Notes: generated from the sequence alone by a model not told the origin. Positions 1-11,757 are shown, counted from the first letter of the stretch. The stretch: 64,000 bases of DNA from Phellopilus nigrolimitatus (GCA_021029095.1 JAJOHG010000144.1:1-64000), one strand, 5' to 3'. Numbers and translations are program-made.

Positions 1-1639
1 ACTGGTTAAAACCAAGAGACTGTTGTTGGAGACCGTCTTTCCAAATATTGGACCCTACTTCTAACTTCACCCTCAAATTCGCACACTCGATCTGTCCTGA
101 ATGATAGCAGCGCACCTCCCTGTAGAAGACATATCACGCGAAGACATAGACACCCGAGAGTAGTCTACATCTATCACCTCTCGGGACTATGTCGACGGCG
201 TTCTCCAAATAGGCGATGTCGAGCGTGGGGCCGGGTGAATCGGTACCAGGTTTCCCGACGTCGACGCTGTCGAGAGGAAGCGCGCCAGACGGACAGACAT
301 GGACAGGAAGTCCTTTTCTGATGAGGGAGGATCGAGACTGTGAGAGGTGACGGGCGGCCCGGGGTATGTTTCTGACTTCTCTCACTTCTTGTTTTCTGAC
401 ATACATTCTCAAGCAATATATCGAATTATGCTTGACAGTGCGCGGTATTCGCGAAGATTCTTCGAGTCGGCAACTTGTACTTAAACATCTACCGCCGATT
501 GCCAGCAAAGCAGCTGAGTCTTGGGAAGCCAAGATGCGCTCTAGAGTCAATTGGCGGGCGCAAGTTCTAGCGCGTACGGGTCGGAATCATATACGCGACG
601 TTTTATCCTCTGACCGACGATGACTGTCGGCGGAGACAGCATACGCAAAACCGACGCAGATCAAGAACTCGAAGTGAGAAGCAGACGATCGCGATGCGCG
701 CTCATCGAGAAGGGATATGTGGAGCGGCGGGCTATATGTCGTACTCGGACGTGTACAAGCGCTCGTATATTCTGATATTCTCTGCGCATCGCCCACCGCC
801 CGAAATCCGGACCGCATAGCTTGTCATTCAAGGCAACTTTGCCCGTCATCATCCGAGTTGCTTCGCTTCGCTACTTGTTCCCACAGTTGGCTTCGACGTC
901 GTGACACTACATATCCGAATGCCGACCTAAATCCTAAATCCTCCCATATCACGTCGCCTTGCGGACGGCACGAGTGTGAACGAGGCTAGATTAAAGAAGC
1001 ACGAGCCCATAATGCTTTGGCGCTATCAGCGAGTAAAAGCTCCGACCTCTCCTAGCTCTTGAAGCTCGCAGCGCTAGTCCTATACGTTGTAAGAATAGTA
1101 GTAATATTGCCAAAGTTAATGGACGGAAAGGTATGCGTGGTTAATGCATGCTTTTGAATGGAAAAACAACCAAATTGTGTAGGCCATAATCGCATGTATG
1201 TCTATCTGTCCAGAGGTGGAGTGGATGGATTTTAAATGGCCAACACTTATAGACTCTCCTCCACAAGGTGTAAATTGAAGAAAATTTTGAATGGTGATGA
1301 AATCGGGGAGAAATCTAAGTAAATTTATACGGTATACATTAGGTTGGGGCTCTTCCTTCGAAACAAGGTCGTTTCTCACAGTGGTATATGTTCTTTTAAA
1401 AGTTGAGGGGGTCGGCCATGCAGTCACTGTCAATTTGAGAACTGTTAACCAGTGAAGAAAAGATTGGAAAGAAATGGAAGAATCGCAGCCGCACCCTTGT
1501 TTAGCTTCTTCTCCCGGGTAGAAAGCTTCGCACACTATGTTACATGGTTTGTTGACACCGCTTGTACTCTGTTCCAGCGACATATCCCTGCCACAGATAA
1601 CGTGAGAACGAGGAAGTGAAAATGAAAACGAGAGTCGAC
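1..1639. other. Left edge, no supportable gene
   Basis: Open frames here (up to 213 codons on the minus strand, 1757-1116) have no recognisable domain, no convincing splice pattern and no homologue elsewhere in the window except where the last bases run into the R block. I see no RNA gene or mobile-element terminus. A decayed gene or distal exons of a gene starting outside the window remain possible. Confidence 0.4.
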
Positions 1640-3170
1640 CGACGCCCGGAGCGCAACTTGATTTGGAATTTGCACCCGAAATGGAAGCTCGTTCTAAACC
1701 GCCGGTCGTGGCATTTAGGAGCCTCGTGTCATCGCTGTCCTCGTTCGGTGACTTCAATGTGCACTGTTCTTCGTTCTGTCATCGTGCATTTTTTTCCCGA
1801 TGATTATCGGCGCTTCGCTAGGTGGAATGTTCTTGAACTAAAAGACTGTTACTGGGCCAACTGGACAAACAGAAATTGCTGCCACGTCTCTTTCCGTACT
1901 TTGCTGAATCGGATACGAACTTTAAATCAAGAGGGGCTCTGTGGCAGATGGTGGGCCAAGATGTTGAAGAGGATTGCTGGTTCGATCGAAGTGCGCTAGA
2001 ACGCGCTTTGCCGTATCGGCGCACGATGTGCAACAGGGCAGATTATGGTTGGCGAAGGAAAGGAGGCCTAGGATGAGCTGGACGTCATGGCAGGGACGCA
2101 GATGAAATAGCAAAGCAGAAGAGGTAGGCAAACAGTTGAGCAACATCCTTGCGATATAATGATCTTGATGGACTCGTTATCGATTAAATTGTCGTCAAAC
2201 CGAGCACATTTTGCTTCGCGCTCTGTCTCTTTGCTTTGCTGCCAAATCTACGTAACGTCTTGAGTCGATCCAAGAAAGAAAGGAAATGGTCAAGACGACC
2301 AAAGAAATACAGTCGGATCTGGTGAAGACAGACTGTCGCGATGCTAGCACACCGCTCGTCCCATACGAGAGAAGGAGGCTTGCGACACGAAAAAAAAAGT
2401 AGATTCTAGTCAAGCTCAGAAAGAAGTGCATGACATACGTTCCTCAACTCCCGCGCCGGCCTCATCGCGCCTGATCAGAATGTTGAGCGAACAGTTGAAG
2501 AAGAACCTAAGGAACAAGCACCTTGATGTCTGTCTTCGGTGGCTCTATCAGTCGTCTCATTTGGTTGAACTGAAGGCTCCCTTGGTGCTCTTTGAATACG
2601 GTTATCTCATTGTCTATCGAATAAGAATCAGAAACTGAGCCTCAAGTTTTGATGATGACACGGAAAGGCACGCGTCCTCAAGTTTTACATGCATTTGCTT
2701 CTGAAAGGCGATTCCATGAGAGGCACTCGAAATCAGTTGCTTATCGCTGTCGAAATATTCTTGTGGCTTCCGAGTACCCATCTGAGATGATCGGAATACT
2801 TCGCATACAACGGGGCCTTTTTTCAAGATGCCCATCGAAATAAAGGTGGCAGTGTTATACGGGAGCGCAAGATGCCGCGTCTTTCTCGAGATTGGTACAT
2901 GAGCGAGCCCACAAATAATGGCGAAATCAATACAGAGCCACCTCCACGGCAAAGTAGGAAAACAATGGAATCGCCCTTCGCGTCTCTTGCGCGTTTCCAA
3001 GACCCAACATAGATCATTTGTTTAGTATTAATTGGTTTGTGTGGCTCACGTGGGTGATATAACAGTCAAAGCATCTCAATTGCATCCTTCAACAACCCCC
3101 ACTCCCTCGCCTGTGCACTCCTCTTCTCTTCAGTCTTCCTCTACTCGAAGCATTAGGAACATAACTCGCG
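1640..3170 (+). repeat. R block, copy 1 (upstream of zinc-finger gene A)
   Basis: About 1.5 kb that recurs at 13390-15040 (+) and 46900-48540 (inverted), each time directly 5' of a type 1 zinc-finger gene. The similarity runs through to the conserved leader just before the MDQEM start codon. It includes a short CAACTGGAC-type tandem motif near 1855 whose copy number differs between copies, and a conserved 78-80 codon frame on the opposite strand (2431-2195 here). No known protein domain is visible. It probably contains the promoter of the downstream gene. Confidence 0.75.
2195..2431 (-). CDS. Small conserved frame in R block (78 codons), uncertain gene
   Basis: Frame of 78 codons starting MHFFLSL with a hydrophobic N-terminal half and a basic C-terminus ending in RSKMCSV. 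Homologous frames of 80 codons lie at 14220-13978 (-) and 47695-47937 (+). Compared with those, this copy lacks three codons after MHF and has one extra codon near residue 22. Both indels preserve frame, although the surrounding block has indels that are not multiples of three. This could be a small membrane-associated protein, or chance conservation in young duplicates. No family recognised. Confidence 0.3.
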   Translation of the reverse strand: MHFFLSLTRIYFFFRVASLLLSYGTSGVLASRQSVFTRSDCISLVVLTISFLSWIDSRRYVDLAAKQRDRARSKMCSV

Positions 3171-3179
3171 TAAACCGAG

Positions 3180-5579
3180 ATGGATCAAGAAATGGGCAGT
3201 ATCGCCTCTCCTCCAGACGTGGTGGCTACGATGGCTTTGAACGACAGAACACACAAAAGCACTGAGCCACAAGACACCACCGAGTGAGTTCTTACTTGCA
3301 TTACGCCTCATTCACATCGCTCATTGCTCTTTTGAAGGACATCGTGGATGGCGAGGGAGGAAGCAGGTCCCTACAGCGACGAGGGAGCCACACATCACGA
3401 TGGGTGCGAGGCCGACATATCTAAATGGGCCGATCTCGACGGATTCGAGGGGAATGTGTGGGACGATGCGATTCCCCTAGGATACAACGCCGGAGGAAAG
3501 AACAGGTACGCGCCAAAAACATCATCTTCATTGTTTATCCGACCGACACATGATTTAGTAGCCCCGCGCCTTGCGACTATACATCCATTAAGCTATTCTC
3601 CTCCGCGTATCTGGATCTCGCACCTTTGTGCTCTCCTGAACGCTATCGGACAGTAATGTCGGGCGACGACTCGAACGTTTGGGTTGAGCATCCAAGTGAT
3701 GAGGGCAAGACAATGTTTCTAGGGAACGAGGAGTTTCCGGAAAGCTTCTACGGGGATTTCCACGATACTGGATCAGAAACACCGTATGTTTCTTTCCCTC
3801 TCCAAATTCAGAGTATATTCTCATGTTTTTGGTGAAACCAGCTCGTCTTCACCTCATGATACCTCTCAACTTCTCGATCCGGGACAGGAACAGGGAATGG
3901 CTATCCCTCCCCTCCAGATCTCAGACCTCACCACACTGCGCTCTCAGTTAGTTGAGCATCCTGCTCCGACCGCGTCTGTCCCGAGCCTGCCAATTGATGC
4001 ACCGGGAACACAGGAGCTTGACGCTGAAACGGCTCTCCTACTCGATCTCGTGTCATCAGCCAAAGATTTGCCTACGGGCTTTCTTTCGCTCCCTCCTCTC
4101 CCTCCTCTCCCTCCTCTCCCTATTGATGAACCGAGAGCATGTGATCCTAGACGAGGCCCCCCTTTCATGTCGTCAGCCGCAACTTTGTTTACGGACTTTC
4201 TTTCGCTCCCTCCTCTCCCTCCTCTTCCTCGCCTGCCAATCGATCCACCGAGAACAAGTGCTCCAAGACAAGGCCTCCCGGAAAGCTTTGTTTTCCAACC
4301 GAATGTCGCTTCATCATCTTTCGAGGCAGTCCAAGAGTCTATGCTCGCTTTCTCTCGTACCTTCGAAGAGGCAAAATCTCCGTACGTCTTTACTTCTTCC
4401 TGCTTTCAAGTGTATGTCTCATGTGTCAACAAAAACAGGTCTTCATACTCGTTGCATAGCACGCCATCTTCCTCGGGGTCCTCGTCGCGTACGCCGGATG
4501 ATGTCCAAGGTGGTAAAACATCCTTCGTAAGCCATGAGCAAGTTTATCCCTTTCTGGTTCCCGGACTCGCTACATCCTCTCTACCGGAAATGTTTTTGCC
4601 ACCAACCTCTGATGTCGATGTCAGCGGTCTATTCCAGACAAATGTGGCTGCACAGCACGTCCCTCTCTTCCGTCCCTCTGCCGCAATGCCCTTTCCAAAG
4701 CAGCCCTTTGGAAATACCTACCATAATCTTCCTCGTGATATTGTGGCTCCCGCGGCGGCCCAGGACAAAAAGCGAAAAAGGACCGCGAAAACAAACGGGA
4801 AAACGACCGCAAAAACGACTGCGAAGAAAGCTCCTGTGCACGCTTCCACCTCTACGTCCCCTGTTGTGTCAATGGCCCAGCAGCAGAGCCCCTTCCACGA
4901 TTATCTGCCTACCTGCGCTGATGCTGCGAAGTATACTCGCGTCAATGCTCCAGCCATGTCTAGCATCGCCCCGTTCAAAAGGGTGCACTCCTGCGATTTC
5001 ATCGTCAGTACTCGTGACGGAACGCTTGCCCGCTGTGGCCATGTCCTCAGCACCGATCGTGACGACGTGAAGGCGCACTTCAACAAGCACAAGAGGTCGT
5101 TCAATCAAGGAGCGGACGTTCCCTGCCCATATTGTTTTGGAGTGATGAAGCGATACAGCAACATCTGCAGGCACATCGAGGACAGCCATACAATCCTCAA
5201 TAAGCCGAAATGCGCCACTTGCGGTGTCCCAATCACGAGGAATGTCGATTTCTATAAAACTCGCCACCTTGCGAGCAAAGACCATAAAAAAGCCGTTAAA
5301 GCCTTGGCGGAAAAGGCCAAGAAGGTGTCCGGGACAGCGAGCAATGGCCTAACGGATAACAATCTAGAGGGTGGGGATTTAGAGGACGGCGATTTTAAGG
5401 ATGATAACAAACCATTATGCGCCACTTGTGGTGGTGCGATAACGAGAAACGACGATTTCTATATAATTCACCACCTTGCGGAGAAAGAACATAAAAGGGC
5501 TGTACCCGCCGTTGCTCTACGTCTATCAATCTACTCTGTACCATTTCAGCACGTTATCAATTTAAACTTTTACAATTAA
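3180..5579 (+). CDS. Zinc-finger protein A, type1/type2 chimera with four fingers
   Basis: Five exons: 3180-3283, 3338-3505, 3562-3783 (or 3559), 3842-4381, 4439-5579. They sum to 724 codons plus stop. Exons 1-3 and the start of exon 4 are type 1 sequence (MDQEMGSIASPPDVV; GNVWDDAI; CSPERY; SESFYGDF in the shared form). From QELDAETALLLDLV onward the protein is type 2: two LPPLPPLPP tracts, an S/T-rich part, a lysine-rich KKRKRTAK stretch (likely nuclear localisation), then C2H2-like fingers. Finger 1 is CDFIV..C-GH..H-x3-H, finger 2 is CPYC..CRHIEDSH, finger 3 is CATC..H..H. Unlike its paralogues, finger 3 and its acidic linker are duplicated (second CATCGGAIT copy near 5420). The frame then runs into sequence that is 3' untranslated in the other type 2 genes. 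Putative nuclear DNA-binding protein; target unknown. Confidence 0.85.
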
Positions 5580-5639
5580 AAAAAAAAAAGAATCTCCCTT
5601 TTCACAATTATTTGCCTCCACTGCCCGTTTTTTCTGTGC

Positions 5640-6250
5640 AGTGGCTGCCCTCGCGCTCCGGAGGACAACGTTTCGTGCAACATCTGCGAACCATTTCTGC
5701 GCAATCTCACTCATAACTTATTTTTAGTGTTTAATGATTTCCTTTCCTAATATTTAATCTGTCTTATTGTTCTTCCAAAATACTCGTTTGCTATCCACGT
5801 ACATCTGTATCGCCCATGCTCTGGTCGAGCTGTCTCATTCAACCTTTGTACATGTGTCTTTGTCATACGTGATATCTACTGCTTGCCGTCTCTCAGTCGA
5901 AACGCCGACGGTAGAGCAGAAGCACTCCGAATCATCACAGCCGAAGACCACAGCAGCTTTAGAATCAAGTTCTGTGTGAAACCTGATATAAGTCATGTGC
6001 ACCATGCGTGTAAGCAGTGCGAGCCACGAATCTCGCTTCAAGTCTGAATTTGAAGCTTTCCGGATTGCAGGCAGACGGCCGCGACATTACTTCTTAGAGG
6101 GAAACTTATTTCAGTTTATTATTTGTCGTGTTGACTGTGTGATATGTCTGGACTGGCAATTGGTGCCATAGACGTATATACGAGGGAAATTGTTGCTGCC
6201 GCATGCGTTTCAATCTTCCGAGTTGCTCCGTACGTAATAATAGTATGTCT
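5640..6250 (+). repeat. P5 block, copy 1 (between zinc-finger gene A and APH pseudogene)
   Basis: About 500-600 bp shared with 11150-11700, 17790-18409 and 28550-29250 (same strand) and 43590-44170 (inverted). The common text runs from a GCATCTGCGAACC motif through a TTAATCTGTCTT stretch to GAGTTGCTCCGTACG. Here and at 43.6 kb it lies directly upstream of an APH-like gene, so it probably includes that gene's promoter. No coding potential is conserved across copies. Confidence 0.7.
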
Positions 6251-6290
6251 TGCCTTACTGTTGGGTGTTTGAGCTTCAAATCCTGCCACG

Positions 6291-7309
6291 ATGTCTACTG
6301 TAGCAAAGAGCTGGTTCTATCAGCTCTTTTGGTTTTGTCAAAATCCGGATCTCTCTTACGATGATAAACAGCCTGAGGTACGTGCAGCTTCTGATTCCAG
6401 ACACTACGCAGTCTTAAAGCCGTCACGATCGATGATCAGATACCAGGAAAGCCGACAGAATTCGACGAACTGTCTGAAAACGAAATCGTAGAGCTCTGTC
6501 GTCACGCACCAAACATGAAGACGATTACCAACTGGCCAGACAAATTGCAGCCTCCCTTTCCGATTCTCTCTGAAAATGTCGTTGGAAAACTTGGAAATGA
6601 TATCCGTCCATGGGAGGCTCACACGATGGAGCTCGTTCGCTCCCGAACCTCCATCCCAGTCCCCAGAGTTCTTCGATGTTTTACTTAAAACAGAGAGGGC
6701 TACATTATTATGGAGTTTATCAAAGGTCGTAATCTCAGAGATTGCTGGGACAACCTTAGCATTTGGCGGAAATTTCACATCGCTTGGACGCTTCGTGGAT
6801 ACGTTCGCCAACTACGTCGCGTTAAGACGCCACAGATAGAGCTCCAAGTTCCCGGCCCGCATACCGATAACCCTTCAGAACCACTTCCATGCTCTGGTCG
6901 TCTTATGGGAGAATATGAAGTGGGTCCATTTAATTCGAATTCAGAACTCGCTATGTGGTTCAATAGAGCCCTTCGACACGCCTACTCCATGTACCCCTAT
7001 AATCCTCCTGCTCTTCCTTTTGACGAATCTGCGCCACTCGTTTTGACGCACGGCGACCTTACACCGAGGAATATTATTTTGGGCAATGACGGGAAGGTGT
7101 GGATAATCAACTGGGGTTGCTCTGGAGTGTATCCTCGCTGGTTTGAGGTTTCTAGCATGGTCTTGGATAGTATGCAGCCTCGATCTTGGATGTGGGCGAG
7201 CAGGTTCGCTGCTGGATGGTACTACAGGTCGCAAGAATACTTCGCTGGATTGACGAACTTCACTGTATCTATAATCGGTTTTGGTGTACCCATTCCTTTC
7301 GGAGAGTGA
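6291..7309 (+). pseudogene. APH-like kinase pseudogene (nonsense codon, metal-binding Asp lost)
   Basis: Homologous along its whole length to the intact copy at 43562-42544 (MSTVAKSW start, LSENEIVELCRHAP, IVGKLGNDIRPWEAH-like region, MEFIKGRNLRDCW, Brenner motif HGDLTPRN, C-terminal WYYRSQEYFAGL). The family is the aminoglycoside-phosphotransferase (protein-kinase-like) fold widespread in fungi; substrates are mostly unknown. Two lesions: an in-frame TAA at 6686-6688 where the intact copy has a Lys codon, and AAC at 7109-7111 replacing the Asp of the IIDWG motif that corresponds to the kinase DFG Asp. The frame resumes after the stop, so decay is recent. The 5' exon boundary is uncertain, as in the intact copy. 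Confidence 0.85.
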
Positions 7310-7579
7310 GCAACAGCTTATACCTTCTCTAACTTATACCGCGATGTTTTTGGAGAGTACCGATCGTTCTCGCCATTGCTTGAAGGCCTTAGCAGAGCAT
7401 ATAAGCCACGGTGTTATGTAGCTTCTTCGTACTTGTACTATAACAAATGTTATTGAGAATAAAAAACGATTACTTCGGACCTACTAAACTGTACTTCGAA
7501 AGATGAGATCGGTTGCGGCAGTTATACAGTGTTAACTACGAGGATTACATTGGAATCTACTATTTAATTATTTTTTATC

Positions 7580-9120
7580 ATTCAAAATCATCGTCATGTA
7601 CATGTAATTCCCGAAAAGGTTAGAACGGCGTTTCGCTTGTTGCCGTTGTCAGCGTTGAAGACTTTTCACGATTTTGCCAACAATCTCCTCGCTTGCCTCT
7701 GTCGCTGTCGGGATATGTCTCTCGCCTGGACGACATGGAATTTTTTCCTAGATCACGCCGAACCGTCTCTGTGCTGCATGAAAACGACATCTTTTGGATC
7801 AGACGCACGCGTTCGTCGCTTTCATCTTCAAGCATGGTCGGAGCAGGACTTGCTTTGGGGTCTCGCAGTGTTTGCGTGGATGTGGAAAGCTCGTGATAGT
7901 TTGTCGAATCAAATTTGATTTCTCGCTGCGTTGGCCGCACTGCGCTGAGCGCGTCATGCGTCGCAAAAGCACAGTCCATGATATCGTGTCAGCGCTGGCG
8001 TGATATGTCAAACGGTTTTGGTTTCGAAAATAGTTGAAAGCTGGTACTTACTCAATTTCAACCGGTTCTTGCTATGGTATATGAAATGATGGTGAGTTGT
8101 TACCTAGAAACCGTTGAAGTCTAATACGTTCATTGCAATATTCAAATTCCCAGTCCACGAGCGCGAGGATAAGGTCGTTTCAATCAATGCAATTCAATAA
8201 CCGGAAGGCAAACCGACGTTTATAATTTGCAAGAAACTGCATGTAATGAAGGCGCGCCTATGAGGCAAAGTCGAGGTGTGGTTCGGAGGCCGCAAGGTCT
8301 CAGATCTAGCAAGAATGCTGAGCGGACAATTGTTTTGACTTGACAGTCTTGTCTCATGATTGGAGTCGTTTCGCGACGTTCCGGTGCCTTTAGCGCTCCC
8401 TTCTATTGTTCTGTTAGCTCTCATCCCTCGCAAAAGGACCTGCCATCCTGCTACTTAGTGTCAATGAAAATTCCGACCTGAAGCGGGCCTAGGATATCTG
8501 AAGGGATATTTTCAGGCCCGTTTGTTGTTCGAGATGAGAGAGCGACGAGTCTCTACGAACTGTCAACCGGACGTTATAGATTCAGCTTACCACTTGACAA
8601 TGCTTCCTCCTACATGATAACTTTTGAAGGTGAGTACTCTACGAGGATCTTGAACCTGAGCGTTCTCCCTTGTCCCGAAAGCACTATGTTTTGCAGTCTA
8701 ATATAATCTAGACTTTCTAGCTGAATGGCCTTTTCACTACACACGTATTCAACGTCCAATAAAATGGCGAAAAGGGCAAGGTGGTCGCGTTGCTATTCTG
8801 GCACTAGGATTTAGCTTGTCACAGAACTCGCGCTCGTATCGTGGCTGACTGGAACTTCTGTTGGCCATGAGGAAGGAAGGTCAAAGCAAACCCCAACTCG
8901 ACGACAAAAGCGGGACAAATGGCCGAAGTGGTTTTACTGCCCCAGCGTTGGTCCAAGCGTCAAAACGCGTGCCGGGTGGCTGAACCAGAACGCGTGACCT
9001 CGTTCGACCCACTTAACAGACTCACGCCTTCACGTCTCTGCCTCATCCACACTCACACCATCTCTCCCCTCTACAACGCTTCACACCAACAACGTCGCAC
9101 ATCAACATCCTTCAATAGAC
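7580..9120 (+). repeat. Q block, 5' flank of zinc-finger gene D
   Basis: Conserved 1.5-1.7 kb upstream region found before all type 2 genes (also 18410-20118, 24680-26426; inverted at 35919-37930 and 40677-42300). It carries decayed opposite-strand frames (7979-7620 and 8433-8194; shared words KASPAPTMLE, RVRLIQK, SCSTETVRR), frameshifted here relative to other copies. It also has an imperfect hairpin at 8481-8523 and a conserved leader rich in CCACACTCACACC just before the ATG. No recognised protein domain. Confidence 0.7.
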
Positions 9121-11013
9121 ATGGGCGAAGATCTAGGATACATGAACTCATTCTCGAACGCTTTTATACCGGCAGAGTCAGTCGGTACGGATGGATGTGT
9201 CCTGCCACAGTGTGTTCTGCCACAATCTGTTCTGCCACAGTGGCCCGCCGAGTAAGTTTCTGTCTACCATACCACGGCCACCCATTCTTTCGGTTAACGT
9301 TTCATGAACCACGATTAGGATGTTGCGGGCTGATACCAGCGGCGCGTTCAGCCACGGCTCGAGCCACACCATGACGCCGTTGACCAACTGGGAACAAGGC
9401 ATCCCAAATACCGGCCTTTTCTATCCTGGAGATATCCCCGCCATAGATTTCGATCCGTGGCAGCTTCCTGGGTACGCGCCGCCGCAACTTGAAGCGACTG
9501 CAAGGTATGTGGCCCACACCATCTCCTTTGTTCATAATCCTAAGCATGTCAATCAAGCAGTACACCGACACAATACGACACGTCGGACGCGTTGAGCGCG
9601 TTAAACGGGCTCGACTTTTGTGCTCCGTCAGAGGAGCTTGACGCTGAAACATCTCTCCTACTGGATCTCGTGTTGTCAGCCACAGATTTCCCTACTGATT
9701 TTCTCACGCTCCCGCCTCTGCCTCCTCTGCCTCCTCTGCCTCCTCTCCCGCCTCTACCAATCGATCCGCCAAGAACAAGAGCTCCAAGACGAGGCCTCCC
9801 GGAAAGCTTTGCTTTCCAACCGACCTTCGCATCACCATCCTTCGAGGCAGTTCAAGAGTCCATGCTCGCCTTCTCTCGTACCTTCGAAGAGGCAGAGTCT
9901 TCGTACGTCTTTAATTCTTCCTGCTTTCAGGTGTATGTCTCACCCGTCAACAGATCCAGTTCTTCGTACTCGTCGGTTAGCACGCCGTTTTCCTCGGGAT
10001 CCTCGTCGCGTACGCCCGATGATGTCCAATGCTCTGAAACATCCTCCCTAAGTCTTGAGCAAGTTTATCCCTTTCTCGATCCCGGACTCCCTACATCGGA
10101 GATATTTTTGCCTTCAACCTCTGATGTGTATGCCAGCGGTCTATTCCAGACAAACGTGGCTGCACAGCACGTCCCTCCCTTCAGTACCTCTGCCACCACG
10201 CCCTTTCCAAAGCAGCCCTTTGGAAATTTTCATCATAATCTTCCTTGTGATACTGTGGCTCCCGCGGCGGTTCAAGATAAAAAGCGAAAAAGGATCGCGA
10301 AAACAAACGGGAAAATGACCTCGAAAACGACCTCGAAAACGACCGCCAAAACGACCGCCAAAAAAGCTCCTGTTCACGCTTCCTCTTCAACGCCCCCTGT
10401 CGTATCAATGGCCCAGCATGAGAACCCTTTCCATGATTTCCTGCCCACCTGCAAAGATGCTGCGAAGTATACTCGTGCCAATGGTCCAGCCATGTCGAGT
10501 TCCGCTCCGTATAAAACGGTAGAGTATTGCGATTTCCTCGTCCGAACTGGTCACGGAACGCTTGTCCGCTGCGGCCATGTGCTCAGCACCGATCGCGACG
10601 ACGTGAAGGCGCACAATAACAAGCACAAAAGGTCTTTCGATCAAGGAGCGGACGTCCCCTGCCCATACTGCTTTGGAGCGATGAAGCGATACAGCAACAT
10701 CTGCAGGCATATCGAGGACAGCCACACAATCCTCAACAAGCCGAAATGCCCGACTTGCAAGGTTCCAATTACGAGGAATGACGATTTCTATAGAACTCGC
10801 CACCTTAGGTGCAAAGAACACAAACTTGCCGTTAAAGCCTTGGCGGAAGAGGCCAAGAAGGTGTCCGGGACGGCGAGCAATAGCCTACCGGATGACAATT
10901 TAGACGGCGGGGATTTAGACGACGGGGATTTAGACGACGGGGATTTAGAGGACGGCGACTTTGAGGATGACGACTTGGAAGATCTGAGGAGCACGAAGCG
11001 CGCCCGCCATTAG
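9121..11013 (+). CDS. Zinc-finger protein D, type 2 (572 aa)
   Basis: Exons 9121-9251, 9319-9504, 9561-9902 and 9954-11013 sum to 573 codons including the stop. Order of parts: MGEDLGYMNSFSNAF; three VLPQ repeats (one with Ser instead of Cys); a FSHGSSHTMT segment; one LPPLPPLPPLPPLPPLPID proline tract (F, G and H have two); a S/T-rich region; a long lysine/threonine-rich basic part; three C2H2-like fingers (C..CGH..H-x3-H; CPYC..H-x4-H; CPTC..H-x5-H); and an acidic tail of DLDDGD repeats ending KRARH. The short fourth intron (9903-9953) is a multiple of three, but it sits at the position of an obligatory intron in type 1 genes, so I treat it as spliced. Likely nuclear, DNA-binding. Bases 9233-9881 are identical to gene E. 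Confidence 0.85.
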
Positions 11014-11149
11014 ACGCCTTGCTCAACGTTTAACATCTATTCTGTACAATTTCAGCACGTTATCAATTTTAACTTATATTTTTTAAAAAGTCTCCCTTTC
11101 TTATATACTTTCCTGTACTGTCTGTTAGTTTTTGTTTTTTGTACAGTGG

Positions 11150-11700
11150 CTACTCTTGCGCTCCGGGGGACAACGTTTCGTGCGGCATCTGCGAACCGTT
11201 TTCGGTGCAATCTCGCTCATGACTTATTTTTAGGTTTAACGATTTCCTTTCCGAATATTTAATCTGTCTTGCTGCTCTTCCAAAATACTCATTTGCTATC
11301 CATGTACATCTGTATCAACCATGCTCGGGTCGAGCTGTCTCATTCAGCCTTTATATCTGTGCCTTTACCCTTACCGCTTGCCGTCTCCAGTCAAACCGAC
11401 GAGCAGAAGCACTCCGAGTCATCACAGACCTACTAACCGCGAACCGCAGCAGCTTCAAAATCAAGTTATGTCGTGTGTGAAACATATAAGCCGCGCGCAC
11501 CGTTACAAACCCATGCGCGTAAACGGTGCGAGACATGAATCTCATTTCAAGTCTGATTTGAAGCTTTCCGGATAGCAGGCAATCTATTATTTGTCATGTT
11601 GATTGCGGGATGTGTCTAGACTAGAAATTGGTGCCCATAGATTATGTGCGAAGGAAAATGTTGCTTCTGTTGCCTATCATTTGGTAAGCATTCCAATCTT
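11150..11700 (+). repeat. P5 block, copy 2
   Basis: Same repeat as 5640-6250, placed 3' of gene D and immediately before the broken sirtuin. No APH coding sequence follows it here. Nothing else recognised between 11014 and 11757. Confidence 0.65.
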
Positions 11701-11757
11701 ACGAGATGTCGCACAAGCACTCATGTCACGTATGGTTTTACTTACATTTACAAATGT

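Noticed and set aside
1116..1757. 213-codon minus-strand frame
   Set aside because: No domain, no paralogue over most of its length, and it overlaps the R block only at its 5' end.
3944..4168. Glycine/arginine-rich minus-strand frames opposite the proline tracts (also 35009-35234, 39772-40179)
   Set aside because: They are the complement of the LPPLPP repeats in confirmed zinc-finger exons; no independent support.
3952..5070. Long second-frame plus-strand readings inside zinc-finger exons (also 9620-10318, 20618-21520, 26926-27942 and the minus equivalents)
   Set aside because: Shadow frames produced by the same repetitive codons; the first frame has the finger motifs and matches exon phases.
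5575..5590. A-run right after the stop of gene A as a sign of retroposition
   Set aside because: Gene A keeps its introns and the A-run lies in sequence conserved as 3' untranslated region in other copies.
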